Below are positions 26,070 to 34,283 of a stretch of DNA of 42,274 nt, in pieces. The stretch is from a bacterium BMS3Bbin03 (GTDB taxonomy: Bacteria; Zhuqueibacterota; JdFR-76; BMS3Abin05), in contig BDTM01000014.1 in assembly GCA_002898015.1 (NCBI GenBank), positions 1 through 42,274 of the forward strand, in the 5' to 3' direction. Position numbers and translations under genes: made by a program. The notes under the pieces are model-generated. The model did no database searches, was not told where the DNA came from, and saw only the letters and a program-made list of their open reading frames with translations. How positions within the stretch are numbered: position 1 is the first letter of the stretch; each line of letters begins with the position of its first letter.

Positions 26070-28412
26070 TCATAGATATTGCCTGTATTCTTCAAAATCC
26101 ACACCCGGAATCCGCCACATGTAATCCGGATCGATGTAAGGTTCGTCGTTTTCCCGGCCGGTCATGAGGGCAATTTTCTTCCGAATCAGGTCGCCCAGAT
26201 TTTCGCCGTAAATAAAAGTGGTTTCGCCGACAGAAGAGACGGCCATAAACCGGGTGGTGGAATGCTCCCATAAATCCAGAAGATCCCGCGCATCTTCCAG
26301 TTCGTCCAAAACCATGTCATGGGTCACCTGTTTCCAGTGGGATTTTTCTTCCGGCGTCTCCGCTTTTAGATAGCCGTGTACACCTGCAATCCAGGCCGCC
26401 ACGTTTTTCTGCGTACGAAACCAGATTTTTAAGCCGCGAATGCGGTCGCGCTGATCGATAAACACGGATCGTGCGGGATCATTTTCCGGGATCTCCCCGA
26501 TTGTTCGATTCAACAGATCGATGGCGGCATGGATGCGCGGAAAAAGATTTTTTTCCATGCGTTGAATCGATTGTACGGCCCGTTTTTGATCACACAATTT
26601 AAAGAGCACATCCTGGGCAAAATCCACTCGGGCCGGATTGTGCGGCGTCACCAGCGTGAAGCGTTCGTAGTATTCCCGGTCTTTTTCGGGGATCGCTCCA
26701 ATATTCGGCACAAACGGCCGTGCCCAGAAACGATACCACGGAAATGCCCAGACGGAGTACAGTGTCACAGGAATGGGATACGCACGAATAGCCGCATCCG
26801 TTTCCCGCCAGAGCCGAACCAGCGTCTCTTTCCGCTTACCCACCCAGTTTTCAGCGATCGCCTGAATGATGTCATCGACCGGACGGGAATCTCCGAGCTG
26901 GATCCGGCGAATCATCTCCTGATTAATATTCCAGGGCGCCAAGCCTGACGGCACAATCCCCCCGCGGGCGGCAAGATTTCGGACTTCGCCGGCCGTCAAA
27001 GCCCGGAGCTTTTCCGCGGCCAGCCAGGGGAACGGGATTCCGAGAAGCGGCTCGAACGTATTTGCAGCACCGAATGTGACGACAATGTGACCCTCGCTGC
27101 CCGTACGCCGAAGCGATTCAATTTCCTGTTTTTCCTCCGGCCAGAAATCCACAAGGTAGGGTGTTTCCGTCACTTCTTTCAGATCATCGTAAAAGACGTG
27201 ATGGTAGGGCTGCACCCAGTTCTTCGCCAGAAACGTGGCGCTTTCCAGATCCAGACCCGCCTCCAACTGCGGCGTGATGTAGGATTTTTCCGCACTCAGC
27301 GGATCGATTCGTAAAATCACCCGAAATTCGGGGTTAATTTCCGAGGCGGCATTTTTCAACGTTTTCAAAAATCGAACCACATTTTCACCGGCCGCTTTGG
27401 CGATATCCTCGTGGGTTTTCCACTCGCGGATTAAAAATGCACCGCCGTTTCTCCCCACATAAAGCGAATTGGTGTGCTCCATTCCGGCGCCGCTGTCGTT
27501 TGTCCAGATCGTCATGTAAGACAATTCCGGTACTTCTTTCAGAAGATTCTGCATGAGCTCGGCGTAATACGCGCGAACCAGCGGGTGAGCGGTGCTCAGC
27601 GTGTACCGCGGTTTAAAGCTCCGGAAGGGGTGATCCACCCGCGGCCCCCGTACCATCGGGTAGCGTTCCAACAGGGTTTCCGGGACGTTGCGGGGCTCAA
27701 ATGCCAGGATGCCCGGATGCAGGCCGTATTTCAAAGCCAATTTTGCATTCTTCTTCAGGGTTTCCAGATTGGCCTGAAGATAATCCTCCGAGTACGTGCC
27801 CTTGCTCCAATGGGTCTCCACGAATTGATCCGGAGCGGCACAGTACGTGTAAAACCGGGGGTAATTTTCACCGGGCACGCCCGTTTCCGCCGGCACCGGT
27901 CCGGCGAGGGCATTCACTTCAGCGTGGGTGTATCCCAAACGCGCCATTTCCCGGAAATAGGCTTCCCGGTCGACGCCCCCGACCGTGCGGGATGTCTGTG
28001 TAATCAGCAAATCATATTCCGCCCGAACCCACCGGAAGGGCACTTTCCAGGTTTGACCCGCCTGAACCGTCGAAACCGCGTCGCCCCACATCTCCTCAAA
28101 CACCTTTCGCCACAATGCATAAAGAAGAGAGGTCCAGGATGCTTTCAAACTTCCAGAGCCATCCCCGTTCATCTGAAAAAATAATCGATGGCTCTTCTGA
28201 ACGGATTTATTTTCCGAAACGGCATTTTCATCGTTGACCCACACGACAAACTCACCCGCGCGCGGCGATTCAGGAGGCTTCTCTTGTTCACGCACACGAA
28301 TTGATGTCCCGATTTCATTCCGGATTTCATCGACAATTGTTCTAAATACGGGTGTACCCGCGGCCGGAATTACAATAGTTTTAATTTCTTGAAAGCTCTC
28401 CTGGATCGTCAT
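26070..28412 (-). CDS. Cytosolic glycosidase-like protein, family not assigned
   Basis: The 780-residue protein has no signal peptide. The first about 110 residues look like the alpha/beta domain that precedes barrels in GH20 and GH67 enzymes (TIVIPAAGTPVFRTIVDEIR, later WTSLLYALWRKVFEEMWG). A barrel-like part follows, with RWVRAEYDLLITQ, YFREMARLGYTHAEVNAL, KYGLHPGILAFEPRNVPETL, SYMTIWTNDSGAGMEH (candidate acidic active-site strand) and ATFLAKNWVQPYHHVFYDDL. The C-terminal 250 residues are helical. I cannot name the family or reaction. AGGAG stands nine bases before the ATG. It starts three bases after the Gfo/Idh gene and is followed by rmlC. Confidence 0.55.
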   Translation of the reverse strand: MTIQESFQEIKTIVIPAAGTPVFRTIVDEIRNEIGTSIRVREQEKPPESPRAGEFVVWVNDENAVSENKSVQKSHRLFFQMNGDGSGSLKASWTSLLYALWRKVFEEMWGDAVSTVQAGQTWKVPFRWVRAEYDLLITQTSRTVGGVDREAYFREMARLGYTHAEVNALAGPVPAETGVPGENYPRFYTYCAAPDQFVETHWSKGTYSEDYLQANLETLKKNAKLALKYGLHPGILAFEPRNVPETLLERYPMVRGPRVDHPFRSFKPRYTLSTAHPLVRAYYAELMQNLLKEVPELSYMTIWTNDSGAGMEHTNSLYVGRNGGAFLIREWKTHEDIAKAAGENVVRFLKTLKNAASEINPEFRVILRIDPLSAEKSYITPQLEAGLDLESATFLAKNWVQPYHHVFYDDLKEVTETPYLVDFWPEEKQEIESLRRTGSEGHIVVTFGAANTFEPLLGIPFPWLAAEKLRALTAGEVRNLAARGGIVPSGLAPWNINQEMIRRIQLGDSRPVDDIIQAIAENWVGKRKETLVRLWRETDAAIRAYPIPVTLYSVWAFPWYRFWARPFVPNIGAIPEKDREYYERFTLVTPHNPARVDFAQDVLFKLCDQKRAVQSIQRMEKNLFPRIHAAIDLLNRTIGEIPENDPARSVFIDQRDRIRGLKIWFRTQKNVAAWIAGVHGYLKAETPEEKSHWKQVTHDMVLDELEDARDLLDLWEHSTTRFMAVSSVGETTFIYGENLGDLIRKKIALMTGRENDEPYIDPDYMWRIPGVDFEEYRQYL

Positions 28413-28415
28413 CTC

Positions 28416-29444
28416 TTAAATCTCCTGTTTGCTAAAATACTGCGGATAAAGCCGCGGAATGTAAATTGATTTTCCCTGTTCGCCGGATTGAATCAAAGCC
28501 TCTAACACAATCAAGTTCTTCAGCCCCATTTCACCCGGGACTTCCGGTTCGTGATTTTTTGAAATGCAGTCTGCAAATTCCTGAATCTCCTGCAGATAAG
28601 GCTCATCATCCGGTTTTGTGAATGTGTATTGCAGCCGTTCATCCCGCCCATCCGAGACGCGAATCAAAACGGCTTTTTTAAAATCGACAAATAGATTGTA
28701 TTCCGTCCCCAGAATATGGATATAAAACGCCTGCTGCACGACATAATGACTTGAAAATGTGCCGAAGACATTGTCCTGAAATTTCAGAAGCGAAACGCTG
28801 CTGTCCAACGTATCTCCCTTCATCCGGGCGTGACGCTGGTATGAAAAGCCTTCCACGATCGGGCCCAGCAGGTAATAGAGCGTATCCAAACCATGAATTC
28901 CCAATTGCATGAGCGGCACCACGGGACAACTCGTCTTCTGCGTTTTCCAGGCCGGGACTTTTTCATTCAAACCCGAAGGCGCCGAAAAATTCCCTTCAAC
29001 GGCGATGATCTGCCCAAGCTTTCCGGATTCAATGATTTCTTTTGCAAATCTGAAAGAGGGGAACTTTCGGAAGTGATGGCCAACCTCAAGAATGACGCCC
29101 GCTTTCCGGGCGGCTTTTACAATGGCCTCGCCGTCTTCTACCGTGCCGGCAATCGGTTTTTCTAAAAAAATATGTTTCCCCTGCACAGCGGCGAATTCCG
29201 CCTGCCGCCGGTGCAAATGATTCGGCGAAACAATCGCCACAGCCGTAATTTCAGAATGTGTGAAAACCGCTTCATCGGAAACGGCGGCTTCACAGCCAAA
29301 TTCAGCCGCAGCCTCTTTCAAAGCCGCTTCATTCGGATCGTAACAGCTCACCACCTCGAACCTTCCGCTTTTCCGAATAGCGTTTCGGATGGTTCGGCCG
29401 TGTCCTCCCACCCCTACAATTCCAATCTTAATTTTTGGATCCAT
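28416..29444 (-). CDS. Gfo/Idh/MocA-family oxidoreductase
   Basis: This NAD(P)-dependent sugar oxidoreductase or dehydratase-type enzyme has 342 residues. The Rossmann motif GVGGHGRTI is at 11-19, and the family signature EKPIAG at 95-100 contains the conserved Lys96. The C-terminal domain has GNFSAPSG and LGIHGLDTLYYLLGP, where His and Asp fit the catalytic helix of the family. No signal peptide. A candidate promoter lies 70-95 bases upstream. It heads a three-gene unit with the glycosidase-like gene and rmlC. The exact substrate cannot be told. Confidence 0.9.
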   Translation of the reverse strand: MDPKIKIGIVGVGGHGRTIRNAIRKSGRFEVVSCYDPNEAALKEAAAEFGCEAAVSDEAVFTHSEITAVAIVSPNHLHRRQAEFAAVQGKHIFLEKPIAGTVEDGEAIVKAARKAGVILEVGHHFRKFPSFRFAKEIIESGKLGQIIAVEGNFSAPSGLNEKVPAWKTQKTSCPVVPLMQLGIHGLDTLYYLLGPIVEGFSYQRHARMKGDTLDSSVSLLKFQDNVFGTFSSHYVVQQAFYIHILGTEYNLFVDFKKAVLIRVSDGRDERLQYTFTKPDDEPYLQEIQEFADCISKNHEPEVPGEMGLKNLIVLEALIQSGEQGKSIYIPRLYPQYFSKQEI

Positions 29445-29511
29445 TAACTTGTGCCCTTGCTGCGTGTTTTGTGTTCATTCTCTGCGGCTTCGCCGCGCCA
29501 GTATCATTTTA

Positions 29512-29540
29512 AATCTAAACCTCTTGTGACAAATTGTCAA
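29512..29540 (-). promoter_or_regulatory. Candidate promoter with overlapping palindromic operator
   Basis: On the minus strand TTGACA (29535-29540, perfect) and TAGATT (29512-29517, four of six) are separated by 17 bases. The 13-base perfect palindrome TGACAAATTGTCA (29527-29539) covers the -35 element, the usual place for a repressor site. The leader to the Gfo/Idh gene would be about 60 bases and contains a GCGGC/GCCGC hairpin at 29484-29496. Confidence 0.5.
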
Positions 29541-29577
29541 GTGCTTTTTGCCGGCCATCGGCGCAAGCGGGTCCGGA

Positions 29578-31602
29578 TCAAGCCGATTTGACCGAAAGAA
29601 CCGGTATAAGGGTCTGTGTTGAGACGGTCACCCGGATTTCTTTGCCGCTGATTTTTCCGGTCACCTCCCATCCCGACTCCACCGGACGGATCGAAAGACC
29701 CGCCGGCGCGCTTCCTTTTTGAAGTGCCGCGGCAGCCGTGATCAGAGTGATCCGCTGTCCTTTACGTCCGGCAGAGACATCCATGTAAGGAAATACGCCG
29801 AATTTTTTCGGAACCGGAAAAGTACTCTGCGTTAATTTCACGCCGTGATCACCCGCACAAACCCCCATCAATAAAGCCTGCGGCCGAATAAAGACAAACC
29901 GGCTGCCGTTGAGTTCAATTTTTCCCTCGCCGTCTTCATTGTCGATGAACCACCTGGCCTGAAATGCGGCTTTTCCCTGTTCCATTTTAAGTGTATCCAC
30001 GACCACCAGGAATTTCAGTTCCGGGACGGCTAAAAATGTGCGCATCACATTTTTAACATTTTTAATGACCAGCCGGTAGGCCGGTGCGGCGTCGCTGCTG
30101 ACAATTGCATAATCTTTTGTGATTTTTTCGCGAACAACTTCCGCTCTCGCCAGAGAGGCGTTTGTCCCTTCCAGACCATTGACATACTCGTGGCCTTTTC
30201 CGTTGATCAGCACTGTGTTGTGTGCCGGAGAGGTCCGCAGGATCCAGGCGGGATTGAGATGGTTGTACGGCGGATGCCAATTATCCACAAAAAGATTTTC
30301 GGAATAGCATTTTAAAATTATGCTGTTGCGGTCGGCGTGCTCATGGTTTGCCGGACCGCCGCTCCGAAGCGCCAGCAGAAAATTTTTCGCCTTAAAACCG
30401 GCGGTCACAACCACCCAGCCAATGTCAAAGCGGCGGTAAAACCATTTGCCCGCGGGCCTTTTCGCCGGCGCTTCCGGGTTGAACCACAGGAGCGAAAAAG
30501 GCGTGTGGCGCTGACTGTACCCTTTTGCCGCAAATTGGGCTTCTCCGTCCTGATACATCTTCGCCACCCAGAAACCAATATCGGAACTAAATCCGCCGCC
30601 GCCGTCCCCAAAATTGACATGCCCTTCCGGGTGGGTCGTCGACGGCATGGTTGTCATCAGAAAGAAATCCATGACCCCCGGCCAGTTGATTCTTTTGTAC
30701 CAGTCTTTTCGTCTCTCGCGGTACAGCGCATTCAGAAAAATAACCAACTCCTGGCTGGCGTACTGACAATAGCTTGTGCCTTCGGGATAGCTGCCGTCCG
30801 GTTTATAGGTGGTCGAAAAATCATCAAAACTTTCTTTGACGACTTTCATCCACTCGGATGCTCTTGGTGAACGGTCTCCCAAAAACAGGGTGCCCAGACC
30901 GAGCGCACTGAGAGGAACCGCCCGAAGATTGGTGTGCCGTAAAATGACCGGCCAATTTTTCATATCCCGAACTTCATAAAAACTGCTTTCCGGATCGAAT
31001 CCCCAGCCAACCACCTTTTCGGGATGCAGCATCCCGTACAAACTTCGATAGCAGGGTTCGATGCCCTTTCCCGGAAGCTGTTTCAGAATTTCTTCCTTTT
31101 CAGCCGGCGGAAGATAATCGTTCAGGTAGGAATAGGCCAGAATAAGTGATTTTACGGTCAGCGGCGCCCGCTGCAAACCGATCACATATTTCCCGGCTTC
31201 CAAAAAATAATCCCATTTTTTAAATTCTAAAATTTTCCGAATGGCCAGTTTTGCCAGCTCCCCGTGTGTTTCATTCCCCGTCATGGCGAACACAAAAGCC
31301 GCCCGCTGAAGAATTTGATCCGCCCTGAGAAGATGGCGAATTTGATTGTTAAATTTAATTTCATATTCGAGAAACTTTTTGTCGGATTGAATGTCTGCCT
31401 TCAATGTCTCCTGCCAGAAGGTTTCAAACAGAGGACGCTTCAGGTTTTTCTTCATGAACGACAGATCTGCAGAACTGAAGTAAAGATGGGGATTCGTAAA
31501 CTTCGTTTGATCTTCTAAAACAGGGATAAATCTTAACGGATCGAGTAATCCGATGCCGAACAGCAGGCCCGATTGTTCCAAAAATTTCCTTCTCGTGTGC
31601 AT
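29578..31602 (-). CDS. Tat-exported heparinase II/III-like protein
   Basis: The 674-residue protein begins MHTRRKFLEQSGLLFGIGLL, with a twin-arginine RRKFL motif and a hydrophobic core, so Tat export is likely. The body fits the alpha/alpha toroid plus beta-sandwich layout of polysaccharide lyase families related to heparinase II/III. The helical part is about 40-370 (PDGSYPEGTSYCQYASQE, HVNFGDGGGG), then the signature region RSGGPANHEHADRNSIIL with the conserved His-Ala-Asp, then NWHPPYNH and beta strands to the end. The substrate in the family ranges over glycosaminoglycans, alginate and other uronic polymers; none can be chosen here. It starts 22 bases behind the symporter stop. AGGA precedes the ATG. 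Confidence 0.82.
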   Translation of the reverse strand: MHTRRKFLEQSGLLFGIGLLDPLRFIPVLEDQTKFTNPHLYFSSADLSFMKKNLKRPLFETFWQETLKADIQSDKKFLEYEIKFNNQIRHLLRADQILQRAAFVFAMTGNETHGELAKLAIRKILEFKKWDYFLEAGKYVIGLQRAPLTVKSLILAYSYLNDYLPPAEKEEILKQLPGKGIEPCYRSLYGMLHPEKVVGWGFDPESSFYEVRDMKNWPVILRHTNLRAVPLSALGLGTLFLGDRSPRASEWMKVVKESFDDFSTTYKPDGSYPEGTSYCQYASQELVIFLNALYRERRKDWYKRINWPGVMDFFLMTTMPSTTHPEGHVNFGDGGGGFSSDIGFWVAKMYQDGEAQFAAKGYSQRHTPFSLLWFNPEAPAKRPAGKWFYRRFDIGWVVVTAGFKAKNFLLALRSGGPANHEHADRNSIILKCYSENLFVDNWHPPYNHLNPAWILRTSPAHNTVLINGKGHEYVNGLEGTNASLARAEVVREKITKDYAIVSSDAAPAYRLVIKNVKNVMRTFLAVPELKFLVVVDTLKMEQGKAAFQARWFIDNEDGEGKIELNGSRFVFIRPQALLMGVCAGDHGVKLTQSTFPVPKKFGVFPYMDVSAGRKGQRITLITAAAALQKGSAPAGLSIRPVESGWEVTGKISGKEIRVTVSTQTLIPVLSVKSA

Positions 31603-31624
31603 GGCAAATTTCCTTTTGTTAATT

Positions 31625-33580
31625 TTATGAGTCGTGCCCCTGGGTCAATTTCTTCGACAGCAGCATTAAAACACCAATCACCCCTAAAAAAGCGGCCATA
31701 CCAATGTTTACGCCGATATTCGTTCTCGCAACGGGGAAAACAAGAACGGTCAACGAGAGGCCTGCAAAGGCCAGCGCAATTCCGCCGACCAAAGGAAAAA
31801 CATTGACCTCTTTTGCACCGGCGGCAAGAACTTCCTTTTCAACATCCACGGGGGTATCCATTTTTTTAAAGAAGGCATCTAAGGCTTCGGAATGAGACTG
31901 TAAGTTTTGGGCGTACAATTTTGAAAAGCCTTGTGAGATATAAAAAAACACAGCGGCGGCGACAGTCGCCCAGAAGGGCGCGGAAATTAGAATCCGTGCC
32001 ACGCCGGAATGAAGCACAATCGGGATTGAACGGAAAGACAGATTGGGATTGCTGTTTATCGTGAAAAAATACACCCACAGGGCAAGTCCCAAAAAGAGAT
32101 TCATGTACAATGCGTATTTTTTGCCGGACAGATAAAGTCTCCCCAATGGATTGGATAAATAAATAAAAATCAATGTAACCGCAATTGTAGAAATATACTG
32201 CGGCCCGAGGGAATAATGAAGCACAAATCTGGCAACGGACGCCATGAGGATCCCTGCGACAATCGAAGAAAACGCCGACCAGCGGGAGATATTCCGGGAC
32301 ATGATCCCCAAAAACAGAGGGATGGCGATCGGCACACCCGTGAGCCCAAAGAAGATGTTTGTAAAAGTAAACAAACCGTACTGACTGCGAATAATGACCA
32401 GAGCCATGATAATTGCCACAAGTGCCAGCCCCACCGTCGTAATGCGTCCCACACGAAGGATGGTTTGTTTGCTTGCTTTCGGATTAAAAATATTTTTGTA
32501 AATATCCACTGAAATGATCGCCGAAGCCGCATTCCAGACGCTGTCCATCGCCGACATCGAAGCCGCCATCATGGCGGACAGAAAAATACCCACCACGCCA
32601 GCCGGCATATATTTTATGACCACTGCGATGAAAATAGTTTCATCCGGTTTGGTGACATTTGAAAAATAGTGCAGCATTTGAATGTTCGGCCAGAGCACGC
32701 GTCCGATCAAGGGGGGGATTCCGAAGAGAATCGGAACGGTAAAAAACAGGATAAAGGCCAGCCAGCCCACTTTCATGGCGGCTTTTTCATCTTTGACGCT
32801 GTAAAAACGCTGTGCTTTTGCGCCGACGAACATTCCGAAAATATTTGCAAATAAAATACCAAAAAGGTACCAAACGGTGTACTCGGTCTTGCCTCGAATC
32901 ACGTGCGTGAATTCCAGGGGTGGTATTTTATGAAGGAAATTTCCGATCGAGCCGATGTCTCCGGACAAAAATATGGTGGGCAACAGCACGGCACAAACCG
33001 CGATTAAAATAAGAAATTGCACCACATCCGTAATACACACGGCCCAAAGCCCCCCGGAAAAAGTGTAAATGAGAATGATGATTCCGATGACCACAATCAT
33101 AATGTAGATGGCTGCCATTGAATGCGGGAAAAGAGCGGGGGCGGAAATCTTACTCAGTGAAGCCAGGTTCTGGGCCGGCCAATACGCCATCGTCAATGCG
33201 ATGAGAATCGCAATGAAAATATGGGTTTTTTCATTGAAACGCGACTTGATGTACTCCACCGGAGAAGTCATCCGGGTCCGGCGCCAGCGTTTGGCGGAGA
33301 GACGAAATCCAATAAAAAAAGAAATCGGCCATGTCACAAAATAAAGAACGCCAAACCAGCTCGTGTTGTAGATAAAACTTGCCGCACCGCTGAAGGTCCA
33401 TGCCGAAAAGAGCGTCATATAAAGAGAAACGCCGGAGACCCACCAGGGGATGAGGTTTCCGCCGACAAAATAATCTTTATCTCCTTTCATAAATCGGGAG
33501 AAGAAAAATCCGATTCCCAACATAAACAATAAGTAAATACCAATGACGATATAATCTACTGCCGGGCGGCCGAATTCCAT
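31625..33580 (-). CDS. SSS-family sodium:solute symporter
   Basis: The 651-residue membrane protein has about 13-15 hydrophobic helices. Family hallmarks are GIGFFFSRFMKGDKDYFVGG near the start, SLYMTLFSAWTFSGAASFIY (about 53-72, sodium and substrate region) and the SSS signature GGLWAVCITDVVQF. A charged cytosolic stretch (about 560-600) lies before the last two helices. It probably carries a sugar or uronate oligosaccharide product into the cell with sodium. AGGA stands eight bases before the ATG. It is the first gene before the heparinase-like gene, which follows by 22 bases. Confidence 0.93.
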   Translation of the reverse strand: MEFGRPAVDYIVIGIYLLFMLGIGFFFSRFMKGDKDYFVGGNLIPWWVSGVSLYMTLFSAWTFSGAASFIYNTSWFGVLYFVTWPISFFIGFRLSAKRWRRTRMTSPVEYIKSRFNEKTHIFIAILIALTMAYWPAQNLASLSKISAPALFPHSMAAIYIMIVVIGIIILIYTFSGGLWAVCITDVVQFLILIAVCAVLLPTIFLSGDIGSIGNFLHKIPPLEFTHVIRGKTEYTVWYLFGILFANIFGMFVGAKAQRFYSVKDEKAAMKVGWLAFILFFTVPILFGIPPLIGRVLWPNIQMLHYFSNVTKPDETIFIAVVIKYMPAGVVGIFLSAMMAASMSAMDSVWNAASAIISVDIYKNIFNPKASKQTILRVGRITTVGLALVAIIMALVIIRSQYGLFTFTNIFFGLTGVPIAIPLFLGIMSRNISRWSAFSSIVAGILMASVARFVLHYSLGPQYISTIAVTLIFIYLSNPLGRLYLSGKKYALYMNLFLGLALWVYFFTINSNPNLSFRSIPIVLHSGVARILISAPFWATVAAAVFFYISQGFSKLYAQNLQSHSEALDAFFKKMDTPVDVEKEVLAAGAKEVNVFPLVGGIALAFAGLSLTVLVFPVARTNIGVNIGMAAFLGVIGVLMLLSKKLTQGHDS

Positions 33581-34015
33581 TTACAAGTCCTTTTCTGAAA
33601 GTGAGATACTTCGTTTGATCCTATTTACAAAATTCCAAATGCGATTATCGAAATTCTAAACTCGGTTTTTGGTGTTCTTTTGCGCAGTCTTTTTTTTGAT
33701 TTTTTGCAACTCTTCAGGTCTCTGTTTACCGCAAAATCATAAAGGCACTAAGATCATAAAATAAGACTGGTTCATCTTAAAAATGCGTACATTTTAATCC
33801 ATTCGTTCATTTTTTGAAAGCGATTTAAACGGGAATAATCCTATTATCGTTTTCGCGAATGAATGCATTACTGATTTCAATAACATAATTTGTTTCGCAA
33901 GGTTCTGATTGAATGAATATCAAAATAAAAATAGTTTGTTTTATAAATATCTTTTCTTCCGATTATTGTTTACTTTTCAATCTCTCTCAGGCTAATTTGC
34001 CTATTGTTGTTCTTC

Positions 34016-34111
34016 AAACTCACCCCTTCATTCCCCCTCTCCCGCCCGGGCGGGAGAGGGGGAAGCTCTGGCCGCCAACGTTGGCTTGGCTACCAATTAG
34101 GGGGTGAGTTT
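34016..34111. repeat. Repeat with 30-bp perfect palindrome and 11-bp outer inverted repeats
   Basis: The outer arms are AAACTCACCCC (34016-34026) and GGGGTGAGTTT (34101-34111). Inside, 34033-34062 is a perfect 30-base palindrome of C/T then G/A runs centred on GCCCGGGC. CCAACGTTGG (34075-34084) is a second small palindrome. No gene is inside. The surrounding gap 33581-34254 is otherwise AT-rich with stretches resembling common degenerate filler repeats; I see no other feature. Confidence 0.65.
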
Positions 34112-34254
34112 TGGATTTAATGAATAACAGCACGTCCTTAGTAGAAAAAAGGTCGCATTTTCACGATGAACCACAAATCTTCTAATTCCATTCTTTCCTC
34201 TGCGGCTTGGTATCTTCGTGGCAAAAAGAAACCAAACTGAATCGCTATTCTTTT

Positions 34255-34283
34255 AAAAAAGCCCTGATCGCTTCGGCGGCGGG
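34255..34283 (-). terminator. Possible terminator of the amidohydrolase gene
   Basis: On the minus strand, directly after the stop codon, CCC and GGG bracket a CGC-CGAA-GCG hairpin and a run of six T follows. The stem is imperfect, so this is a weak call. Confidence 0.35.
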
